A stretch of 64,000 bases of DNA from a bacterium. Lineage in GTDB: Bacteria; Bacillota; Bacilli; Lactobacillales; Streptococcaceae. The position numbers were made by a program, and so were the translations under genes. The stretch is taken from positions 62,001-126,000 of the forward strand of contig CAJNDO010000003.1 in NCBI GenBank assembly GCA_905221545.1. The letters run 5' to 3'. Shown here one piece after another: positions 57,589 through 64,000 of the stretch. The first letter of the stretch is position 1. Every line of letters begins with the position of its first letter. The notes below the pieces were generated by a model, which had not been told where the DNA came from, searched no databases, and was given only the letters and a program-made list of their open reading frames with translations.

Positions 57589-58418
57589 CTTTTCACTTCT
57601 TTGGTTGCTACATCTTCTCCAAACCATTTTTGGCTGATTTCTTGGAACTTCCCTTCTTGGTATAGTTGAATAAAGGCTTGGTTTAAAGCTTGTAGTAATC
57701 TCTTGTCTGCTGGTCTAACTCCGACCGCAAAGGATTCACTTTCAAATCCTGCTGAAAAGACATTGTAGTCACTTAATATACCTTCAGACTGGAGGTAATA
57801 ATTAGCATAAACCCGGTCAATCAACAAAGCATCAATCCGGTCATTTTTCAAATCAATCAAGGCCTCATTGAAACTCTGGTACTGATTAGCCTTCTGGTCT
57901 TTGACACGATTTTTCAGTAAATCTGGCTGGGCTTCAAAGTCTAAATAACCAGAGGAACCGGCTTGGGCTCCCAAGGTCTTATCCTTCATATCCTCTACAG
58001 AATGAATCTGCTGGCTTTTCTTAGCAACCAGAACCTGCTGATTTTCCATATATGGAATACTAAATGCAACCTTCTCTCGGCGTTCATCAGTGGCAGAATA
58101 GCCATTCCAGATGGCATCTATAGTTCCATTTTGCAGTTCCGTCTCCTTCATATCCCAATCGATTGGCTGGAATTGCACTTTGAATCCTAATTTATCTGAG
58201 ACAGCTTGTGCCAAATCAATATCAAAGCCTGTATATTGTCCATTCTTTTCTTCAAATCCCATGGGTACAAAGGTATTATCAAAACCAATAGTAATGGTTC
58301 CCTGCTCTTGATACTTATCCCAGTTATCTTGCTTGGGATCACTAGCCTTCTGAGTACAGCCAGTTAAAAAGAGGGTCAGGAGCGAAACCAGCACTAAAGC
58401 AATTTTCTTATTAGTCAT
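57579..58418 (-). CDS. Polar amino-acid ABC transporter, substrate-binding lipoprotein
   Basis: 279-residue lipoprotein: signal with lipobox LTGC (FLTGCTQKAS near residues 18-27), then a type II periplasmic-binding fold of the polar amino-acid family (TIGFDNTFVPMGFEEKNGQYTGFDIDLAQAV, YSATDERREKVAFSIPY). Binding residues suggest an amino acid, but not which one. The ATG at 58418 has AGGAGG ahead; a GTG two codons before lies in that site. Last gene of permease-ATPase-binding protein. Confidence 0.93.
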   Translation of the reverse strand: MTNKKIALVLVSLLTLFLTGCTQKASDPKQDNWDKYQEQGTITIGFDNTFVPMGFEEKNGQYTGFDIDLAQAVSDKLGFKVQFQPIDWDMKETELQNGTIDAIWNGYSATDERREKVAFSIPYMENQQVLVAKKSQQIHSVEDMKDKTLGAQAGSSGYLDFEAQPDLLKNRVKDQKANQYQSFNEALIDLKNDRIDALLIDRVYANYYLQSEGILSDYNVFSAGFESESFAVGVRPADKRLLQALNQAFIQLYQEGKFQEISQKWFGEDVATKEVKSRD

Positions 58419-58427
58419 TGGCACCTC

Positions 58428-59057
58428 CTACTTGGGTTCAACCTTGAGAATCTGATCTGCGATATTTTCAGCAAACTGCAAATCGTGGGTAACCACAATC
58501 TGCGTCATGCCAAGTTCCCTATTTTGCAAGATTAGTTTTTCCACTTCCAAGCGTAATTCTGGATCCAGGGCAGAAGTTGGTTCATCGTAACCTATGATTT
58601 CTGGGTCAATCATCATAGCACGCGCCAAGGCTACCCGCTGCTTTTGCCCACCTGATAATGAGAATGGATAGGCGTCTGCGTGCCCTGCAAGTCCTAACTG
58701 TTCCAAAAGCCCTCGCGCCTTCTTCTCTGCCTCTTCCTGCTTCATTCCCATGGTTTTCACAGGCGATAAGGTCAAATTATCTAGAACTGACAAATGAGGG
58801 AAAAGTTGAAAATCTTGGAATACAAATCCCAGTAGATTGCGCTTCTCCAGTTCATCCAATTCTAAAGGTTCTCCATTATAAAAGATTTGACCTGAATCAA
58901 TGGTTTCAAGACCCGCAAGCATGCGTAAGAGAGTCGTCTTACCACCACCCGAAGGCCCAACGATAGCCAGGATTTGCTTTTCAGGAATTTTTAGACTGAA
59001 ATTGGACAAAATTTGCTTTTCACCAAATCCCTTATTGATATTTCGTAATTCTAACAT
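58428..59057 (-). CDS. Polar amino-acid ABC transporter, ATPase
   Basis: 209-residue ATPase of the GlnQ type: Walker A VGPSGGGKTTLLRM, signature LSGGQKQRVALARAM, Walker B IIGYDEPTSALDP, H-loop VVTHD. Shorter than the usual 240 residues at the C-terminal end. Nine bases after the permease gene. Confidence 0.95.
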   Translation of the reverse strand: MLELRNINKGFGEKQILSNFSLKIPEKQILAIVGPSGGGKTTLLRMLAGLETIDSGQIFYNGEPLELDELEKRNLLGFVFQDFQLFPHLSVLDNLTLSPVKTMGMKQEEAEKKARGLLEQLGLAGHADAYPFSLSGGQKQRVALARAMMIDPEIIGYDEPTSALDPELRLEVEKLILQNRELGMTQIVVTHDLQFAENIADQILKVEPK

Positions 59058-59066
59058 GGCAGCCTC

Positions 59067-59708
59067 CTATCTATAGTAACTGTACTTCTTCTCAACTTTT
59101 TTGGAAATGATTGTCACAATCCCAATCAAAATCAAGTAAATGGCTCCTGCCAAGAACATGGGAACAAGGCTGGCATCACGGTTGGCAGCTGTTCGACTAG
59201 CCAAGATAAGGTCTGAAATTCCTAGCGCATAGACCAAGGAAGTATCCTTGACCAAACTCATAACCTCATTAAAGACACTAGGAAGAACAATCTTGGTCAC
59301 CTGGGGCAAAATAATATAGCGCACTGTGTCAAAGGGACTAAACTTCAAGACCTTGGCAGCCTCATATTGGCCTTTGGGTATGGTATCAATCCCCCCACGG
59401 AAGATTTCAGCAAAGTAAGCCGCATAATTCAAAACAAAGGCAATGATGGCCGCAGGAAGACGATCCAAACGAATCCCAATGCTTGGGAGCACATAATAGA
59501 TAAAGATCAATTGCAAGAGCAAGGGTGTCCCCCGCATGATCCAGATATAAATATTAATCAGATGATGGAGGAGCTTCCAATGGACTTGCAAGGCAAAGGC
59601 AATCAAAACGCCCAAGGGAATAGAAAAAATCAAGACCAGTGCAAAAACCTGCAAAGTCATGCTTGCACCGCTCAATAAACTCGGTAATATCTCAAACAAA
59701 TAAGACAT
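59067..59708 (-). CDS. Polar amino-acid ABC transporter, permease
   Basis: 213-residue permease of the HisM/GlnP class with five helices and the EAA loop YEAAKVLKFSPFDTVRYIILPQ. The start MSYLFEILPS at 59708 is chosen because AGGAGG lies just ahead; the frame extends 19 codons upstream across a promoter-like AT-rich stretch. First gene of the operon. Confidence 0.94.
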   Translation of the reverse strand: MSYLFEILPSLLSGASMTLQVFALVLIFSIPLGVLIAFALQVHWKLLHHLINIYIWIMRGTPLLLQLIFIYYVLPSIGIRLDRLPAAIIAFVLNYAAYFAEIFRGGIDTIPKGQYEAAKVLKFSPFDTVRYIILPQVTKIVLPSVFNEVMSLVKDTSLVYALGISDLILASRTAANRDASLVPMFLAGAIYLILIGIVTIISKKVEKKYSYYR

Positions 59709-59821
59709 ACTGCACCTCCTAAAAATAATTGTTCCCATTATAGCATAAATAAACAAATTAACCAACTGTTTTTGTAAAAAAATTCTATAAATAAAAAGAG
59801 TTTTGCTATGAAAACAAAACT

Positions 59822-60502
59822 CTATCCTTCTAATGAAACAATCTTAACCTGATTTATATAAAAATTCTCGTCACATTGCCATAAAACCTCAGCCATATTT
59901 TTGTAAGAAATGGACTTATCGTGATCAGCTCTAATTGTGAGATTATAGCCACTTTCATTCCTGTCCATATCAATATTTAGATTATAAAATCCCTTCTGTT
60001 CAATGAGAATATTCAAGGTATCAATTGAAGGTTTATTGGTCACAAATCCAGTCATTCTGATATGGTAATGGGTATCGCTCTTCAAAAATATGGAGCTACT
60101 TTTCTGAACAGAAACGACAATTAGACTACAAAATAAGCCTAGAAAAGCAAAGCCTGCACCAATTGCCATTCCAATCCCTGCAGTTGCCCAAATACCAGCT
60201 GCTGTGGTGATACCGCTAATTTTTTTGTCCCTCATGAAGATAATACCACCACCAATGAAACTAATTCCACTGACAATTTGAGCCGCAACCCTAGAAGTAT
60301 CATAATTAGGCGTATCCAAAAAAGCTTCCTTTGATAAAATCATCATTAAAGTTGCAGTTAAGGCAACCAAGATATGAGTCTTTCTCCCAGCCTGCTTGTG
60401 CTTGGACTTCCTTTCATAGCCAATGATAAAACCAGAAAAACAAGACAATAAAATAAGAATGATATGCCGGACTTCAATCGGTAGAGCTATCGTATCAAGC
60501 AT
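59822..60502 (-). CDS. MgtC/SapB-family membrane protein
   Basis: 226-residue protein: about five N-terminal helices containing the family core GYERKSKHKQAGRKTHILVAL, SRVAAQIVSGISFIGGGIIF and ITTAAGIWATAGIGMAIG, then a cytoplasmic ACT-like domain from about 145. Relatives help survival at low Mg2+ or in hosts; the role in streptococci is not settled. Single gene. Confidence 0.9.
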   Translation of the reverse strand: MLDTIALPIEVRHIILILLSCFSGFIIGYERKSKHKQAGRKTHILVALTATLMMILSKEAFLDTPNYDTSRVAAQIVSGISFIGGGIIFMRDKKISGITTAAGIWATAGIGMAIGAGFAFLGLFCSLIVVSVQKSSSIFLKSDTHYHIRMTGFVTNKPSIDTLNILIEQKGFYNLNIDMDRNESGYNLTIRADHDKSISYKNMAEVLWQCDENFYINQVKIVSLEG

Positions 60503-60597
60503 TATTTCTCTCCTCTATCACTCATAATTTTATATTATAGTCCTAGTTATAACTTTTTTCAAGAGAATACATTTGTTTAAAATATTGCTTTTTAAAA

Positions 60598-60638
60598 CAA
60601 AAAACGGCAGTTATCCTCTGGTAATAACTTGCAGTTTT
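60598..60638 (-). terminator. Terminator of the AI-2E/TPR operon
   Basis: On the minus strand AAAACTGC and AGTTAT pair with ATAACT and GC(C)GTTTT, followed by T.  It lies just after the TPR gene, whose stop is at 60656. Confidence 0.6.
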
Positions 60639-60655
60639 CTGTAATGTATGAATTC

Positions 60656-61885
60656 TTACAATCTCTCAAATAGTTCTTGCATTTGAACGTCATCTGGAAC
60701 CAGTTTTAAGTATGCTTGTGCTTTGACTTTTGCTTCCTCAAAGTAGCCCAATTCACGCAAGAGGTAGATATAGTGTTCCAGAAATTCTGGATTGTCCTTC
60801 AAATCACCTGCCAACTCTTGGTAATGCTCATAGGCAGTATCTAAATCGTCCAATTCTTGATAAGAACGAGCAATCATCCACTTGGTTAAAAGATTTTCTG
60901 GCTCCTCGCTCTGCAAGTCTAGAATATCCTCATAACGCTCCTGCTCTAGATAAATAGTTGCTAAACGAAGCAAGATTTCTTCTGTATCCTCAGCATTTTC
61001 TTTTGCAGTAAGAAGATAATTTTCTGCCCCACTAGCATCATGCAATTCATAAGAGAATTGTGAAGCGGCTAGCAAGAGGCGAGTTTCAAAGGGATTTTTC
61101 TCCAAGCCTTGCTTAGCGATACGCAGGGCTTCTTGAACTTGATGCTCCTTATGTAAGGCCTGACTATAACCATACTCATAGCCTTCAAAGTCAGGAGAAA
61201 TAGTATCAAGCTGCTTAAAGTAGAGGACAGCTTTTTGGTATTCTTCTTGATCAAAGTAAAGACTGGCCAACTCAAAAGCTGTTAGGTCATCATATTCTAA
61301 CTCCAGAGCTTTTTCTAAAAATTCTGTGGCCGTTTCAAATTTCCCTAACTGGGCATAGGCAAAGCCAATTCGTTGATAGGTAGAAATGCCTGTTTGCTCA
61401 TAAATAGTACGATTATCTAACTGGGCATAGCCTTGAATAGCCTCTTGGTAATTTTCCAACTCACTATCCAACTCTGCCAATCCTAATATCAAGAGAGGAT
61501 CCTCTGAATAACTCAAAGCCTCCAATAATTTCTCACGCGCCACATCTGTCAAACCTTCCAGCTGGTAGAGGTCTGCTTTAAGAGCCAAAGCCGAAACATA
61601 CCAGTCACTGTCAGGTTGGATTTCCTCTAGATGAGCAAAGGCTTCTTCGATGTGACCATCCTCGCTAGCAATTGCTGCTAGATTTAGATTAACCTCTGGA
61701 AAATCCTCTACGATTTTCAGGTAAATTTCCTTGGCCTGAGGATAGAAACCAATTCCTTCTAGATAAGTGGCTAATTCATAAAGAAGGTCACTTGGATCAC
61801 TTTCTAAAGCTTTGACGAAATAGTGCTCAGCCTTGGTTAAATCTTGTTCCTCCAAAGCCTGTAACATCTGTTGACTATTGTTCAC
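60656..61885 (-). CDS. Tetratricopeptide-repeat protein
   Basis: 409-residue soluble protein made of about ten TPR-like helical pairs (for example FEGYEYGYSQALHKEHQVQEAL, YQRIGFAYAQLGKFETATEFLEKALELEYDDL). Acidic, no signal peptide or membrane helix. TPR proteins scaffold complexes; the partner is unknown. It overlaps the upstream permease-like gene by 11 bases. Confidence 0.9.
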   Translation of the reverse strand: MNNSQQMLQALEEQDLTKAEHYFVKALESDPSDLLYELATYLEGIGFYPQAKEIYLKIVEDFPEVNLNLAAIASEDGHIEEAFAHLEEIQPDSDWYVSALALKADLYQLEGLTDVAREKLLEALSYSEDPLLILGLAELDSELENYQEAIQGYAQLDNRTIYEQTGISTYQRIGFAYAQLGKFETATEFLEKALELEYDDLTAFELASLYFDQEEYQKAVLYFKQLDTISPDFEGYEYGYSQALHKEHQVQEALRIAKQGLEKNPFETRLLLAASQFSYELHDASGAENYLLTAKENAEDTEEILLRLATIYLEQERYEDILDLQSEEPENLLTKWMIARSYQELDDLDTAYEHYQELAGDLKDNPEFLEHYIYLLRELGYFEEAKVKAQAYLKLVPDDVQMQELFERL

Positions 61886-63041
61886 TCTTGACTTCCTCTC
61901 CTTCTAGTTCATATAGGCCACTGACTACCTTATACCATTCAAAAATGGCTGAAATGACAACTTTAGCAGAGGCATAAACTGGAATACCGAGTAAAACTCC
62001 CCAGATACCAAACATGGAGCCTGAAGTTAACAAGACAAAGAGAACATTAATAGGATGGATGTTTAATTGACTTCCCAAAATCAATGGAGACACAAAACGG
62101 CCTTCAATAGTTTGTTCTACGATAAAGACAATCACCACTTTTAAAAGCATGACTGGCCCTGCAATCAAGCCCAATACTAAGGCAGGGAGCATGGCTAGGA
62201 AGCTACCCAGATAAGGAACCAGATTTAAAATACCAGCAGTAACACCCAGCGTAACCGCATAGCGTAGACCGATAATCTTGAAAAAGATGATAAACATTAC
62301 TGCTACAATAATAGCTACTGTCACTTGCCCTCGAACATAGTTGGACAACTGTTGATTCACATCTGATAAAACTTGTCCAACAGGTTCTTTCAATTTTGTT
62401 GGCATGAATTGGGTCAAATAGTGACGCAGTCCTTTCCCATCACGTAAGAGATAAAAGAGCATGAAAGGAACGATAATCAAGGCAACAATCACTTGAGAAG
62501 CTCCGCTAATAAAGGCGCTTACCCAGTTGACTGCCTGAGAAGAAACTTTACTTGCCCAAACTGTAGCCTGACTTGAAAAGTTTGTCAAAACTTGTTCTAA
62601 CTGAGGTCTGAAATCATCTGGTAAACGCTTGGTGACCAAATCATCAATAACTCTATCAGCATCTTCAAGGTAGACTGGAACATTCCTTGCAAAAGTTAAA
62701 ACCTGACGTTGTAGATTTGGAATGGCTACTGCCAAGCCCCAAATGATAAAGAGAGCGATGATGATAAAGACAATACTAATCGCTATAACACGATTGATTT
62801 TATGTTTCTCCATCCAATCAACAATAGGATTCAATAAATAGTATAGCAAACCAGACAGAATGACTGGTAACATCACAACTGCCAAAAAGTCCAAAACAGG
62901 TGAAAATAGAAAACTAATCTTACTTAAAATAAAAAGATTGAGTCCCAATAATAAGGTGACCAAAAATACCGTAATGGCCTTGTTATCCAAAAACCACTTG
63001 AAAAACCAAGATAGGCTAAAATGTTTCTCTTTTTGCTCCAT
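61875..63041 (-). CDS. AI-2E family (YtvI/TqsA-like) membrane transporter
   Basis: 388-residue protein with about eight helices, the central PerM-type region and conserved tail VPYLGSFLAMLPALVLGLIAGP, QTIEGRFVSPLILGSQLNIHPINVLFVLL and GIWGVLLGIPVYASAKV. Family members carry varied substrates; calling it an AI-2 exporter would go beyond the sequence. First of a two-gene operon with the TPR gene. Confidence 0.92.
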   Translation of the reverse strand: MEQKEKHFSLSWFFKWFLDNKAITVFLVTLLLGLNLFILSKISFLFSPVLDFLAVVMLPVILSGLLYYLLNPIVDWMEKHKINRVIAISIVFIIIALFIIWGLAVAIPNLQRQVLTFARNVPVYLEDADRVIDDLVTKRLPDDFRPQLEQVLTNFSSQATVWASKVSSQAVNWVSAFISGASQVIVALIIVPFMLFYLLRDGKGLRHYLTQFMPTKLKEPVGQVLSDVNQQLSNYVRGQVTVAIIVAVMFIIFFKIIGLRYAVTLGVTAGILNLVPYLGSFLAMLPALVLGLIAGPVMLLKVVIVFIVEQTIEGRFVSPLILGSQLNIHPINVLFVLLTSGSMFGIWGVLLGIPVYASAKVVISAIFEWYKVVSGLYELEGEEVKSEQ

Positions 63042-63127
63042 AAATACTTCCTTTCTATTGTTCTCTCATTATACCATTTTTAAATCAAAATAACTCTTTT
63101 TTAAAGTGCTTACATGGAGACCGCGAC

Positions 63128-63155
63128 ATAAAAAATCTCCTCAAAAGAGGAGATT
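63128..63155 (-). terminator. Terminator of the oligopeptide-binding protein gene
   Basis: AATCTCCTC pairs with GAGGAGATT around AAAA, with TTTTTT on the minus strand. Just after the stop codon. Confidence 0.88.
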
Positions 63156-63158
63156 CGA

Positions 63159-64000
63159 TTAGTCTTGAATATGACGGTCTAAGTTCTTCTGATAATCAGC
63201 ATTGGATTTGGCTTTTTCATCAGCAAATTTCTTGCGGAACTCATCCATTTCTTTAGTAGTGACTATCTTATCTTGAATTTTCAGATACTTGTAGCTATTT
63301 TCACTGGTCTTATCACCTACCCAGCCACCTGCACCACTGCCAGGAACATTTTTCGTCACTAGCATTTGAGCACCATCAGAGTATACTGGAATAACAAGTG
63401 AACTATCTGACAACCAAGCTTGAGCCTTAGCATATTTAGAATAACGTTTTTGAAGGTCCGTTTTCTCACTGTTTGCATCATCAATCAATTCTTTGTATTT
63501 ATCCAATCCAACTATTTTAATAACTGGATTATCTGTTCCTGGTGCTACACCAAGAGCACTTAGGAGACTTGGACCTGAAGTTGGATCAAATACATCTAGA
63601 TAAGTCGATGGATCAGCAAAGTCTGGACTCCAACCACTGACTGCATTAATATCCCAGTCGGTATTGGCATTGGAAGTAGCTAGAACAGTCATACCGCCCA
63701 ATTCGTCATTAGAAACTTGTTGAATATCAACAACTACATTGTCAGAGCCTAATGCTTCCTCAATAGATTGTTTATAAGACTGAACCTGACGAATAAAATC
63801 TGGATTTGATGAAGAAATTGGCAAATCTAAATGAATTGGGAACTGTACTCCATCAGCTTGAAGGGTTTTCTTAGCAACTTCAAACTTAGCTTTAGCCTTG
63901 TCTACATTATGAAGTGAATCTTGGGCATCATCAAGACTGACATCTTTCCAGACATTATCCAATTTATCCAATTCTGTCTTAGTAACTTGACCAAATGTTT
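63159..64000 (-). CDS. Oligopeptide-binding protein (AmiA/AliA/AliB type), C-terminal part
   Basis: Cut by the window end; 280 codons are seen without a start. Type 5 solute-binding protein: VQFPIHLDLPISSSNPDF, VSGWSPDFADPSTYLDVF and YSDGAQMLVTKNVPGSGAGG are typical of the streptococcal Ami/Ali peptide-binding lipoproteins. The ending (YQKNLDRHIQD) is intact. Which of the paralogues it is cannot be settled from this part. It would supply peptides to the Ami permease, encoded elsewhere. Confidence 0.92.
   Translation of the reverse strand, partial: TFGQVTKTELDKLDNVWKDVSLDDAQDSLHNVDKAKAKFEVAKKTLQADGVQFPIHLDLPISSSNPDFIRQVQSYKQSIEEALGSDNVVVDIQQVSNDELGGMTVLATSNANTDWDINAVSGWSPDFADPSTYLDVFDPTSGPSLLSALGVAPGTDNPVIKIVGLDKYKELIDDANSEKTDLQKRYSKYAKAQAWLSDSSLVIPVYSDGAQMLVTKNVPGSGAGGWVGDKTSENSYKYLKIQDKIVTTKEMDEFRKKFADEKAKSNADYQKNLDRHIQD

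Noticed and set aside
61875..63041. Calling the AI-2E family protein a quorum-sensing AI-2 exporter
   Set aside because: The family name is historical; no sequence feature shows the substrate, despite mtnN in the same window.

Overview
The window looks like chromosomal DNA of a Mitis-group Streptococcus closely related to S. pneumoniae, most likely S. mitis or a near relative. Support comes from the complete phosphocholine teichoic-acid loci (tarIJ-licABC and tacF-licD1-licD2), two choline-binding surface proteins, two BOX-type repeats, a ComX cin-box before dprA, a CiaR direct repeat before tarI, a YSIRK/LPXTG giant adhesin and the low-GC codon use. Species assignment is inference; no database search was possible.

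Layout. 1-2.6 kb: 3' part of topA (its end lies outside the window) and competence gene dprA. 2.7-10.4 kb: choline and ribitol teichoic-acid genes in two divergent operons. TarJ/TarI make CDP-ribitol, LicB/LicA/LicC import and activate choline to CDP-choline, TacF flips the decorated precursor, and LicD1/LicD2 attach phosphocholine. 10.4-12.1 kb: a structured noncoding repeat and an Nramp metal transporter. 12.2-18.5 kb: pyrR-pyrB-carA-carB with a PyrR attenuator in front and what appears to be a second PyrR-type RNA element inside the 312-bp carA-carB gap. 18.5-25.5 kb: nth, DUF177, an ABC-F ATPase, htpX-lemA, rsmG and the uracil permease with its own PyrR attenuator. 25.5-33.7 kb: core genes (ylxM-ffh, an HD hydrolase, a Cof phosphatase, tRNA-Arg(CCU), rplS with a leader, chorismate mutase plus paired fluoride channels, flavodoxin, a c-di-AMP-pathway DHH phosphodiesterase, rpmE2).

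33.7-46.5 kb is the accessory part. It holds a RelBE-type toxin-antitoxin pair bracketed by two related 56-57 bp palindromic repeats, a choline-binding Amidase_3 cell-wall hydrolase, a divergent choline-binding CAP-domain protein, and a 2458-residue LPXTG adhesin with 178-residue tandem repeats and nine DUF1542-like repeats. Between the CAP gene and the adhesin are scars of rearrangement: a truncated copy of the ybaB start, an orphan duplicate of the amidase promoter/leader, and a decayed IS66-type TnpB fragment. Together these mark a site where surface-protein genes appear to have been exchanged next to ybaB.

46.5-64 kb returns to housekeeping and envelope genes: ybaB, a membrane GDPD, a DnaQ-like exonuclease, rocS, mtnN, macP, a Nudix hydrolase, glmU, a GH25 lysozyme-like protein, DUF368/PopT, a YbaK deacylase, a histidine phosphatase, lysS, a polar amino-acid ABC transporter, an MgtC-like protein, a TPR protein, an AI-2E-type permease and the 3' part of an oligopeptide-binding lipoprotein gene cut by the window end.

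Pyrimidine genes at two places share PyrR control, and envelope functions recur throughout (teichoic-acid choline, choline-binding proteins, MacP, GlmU, PopT, GH25). The strongest candidates for new biology are the structured PyrR-like element between carA and carB, the scarred surface-protein locus, and the repeat-bracketed toxin-antitoxin module.
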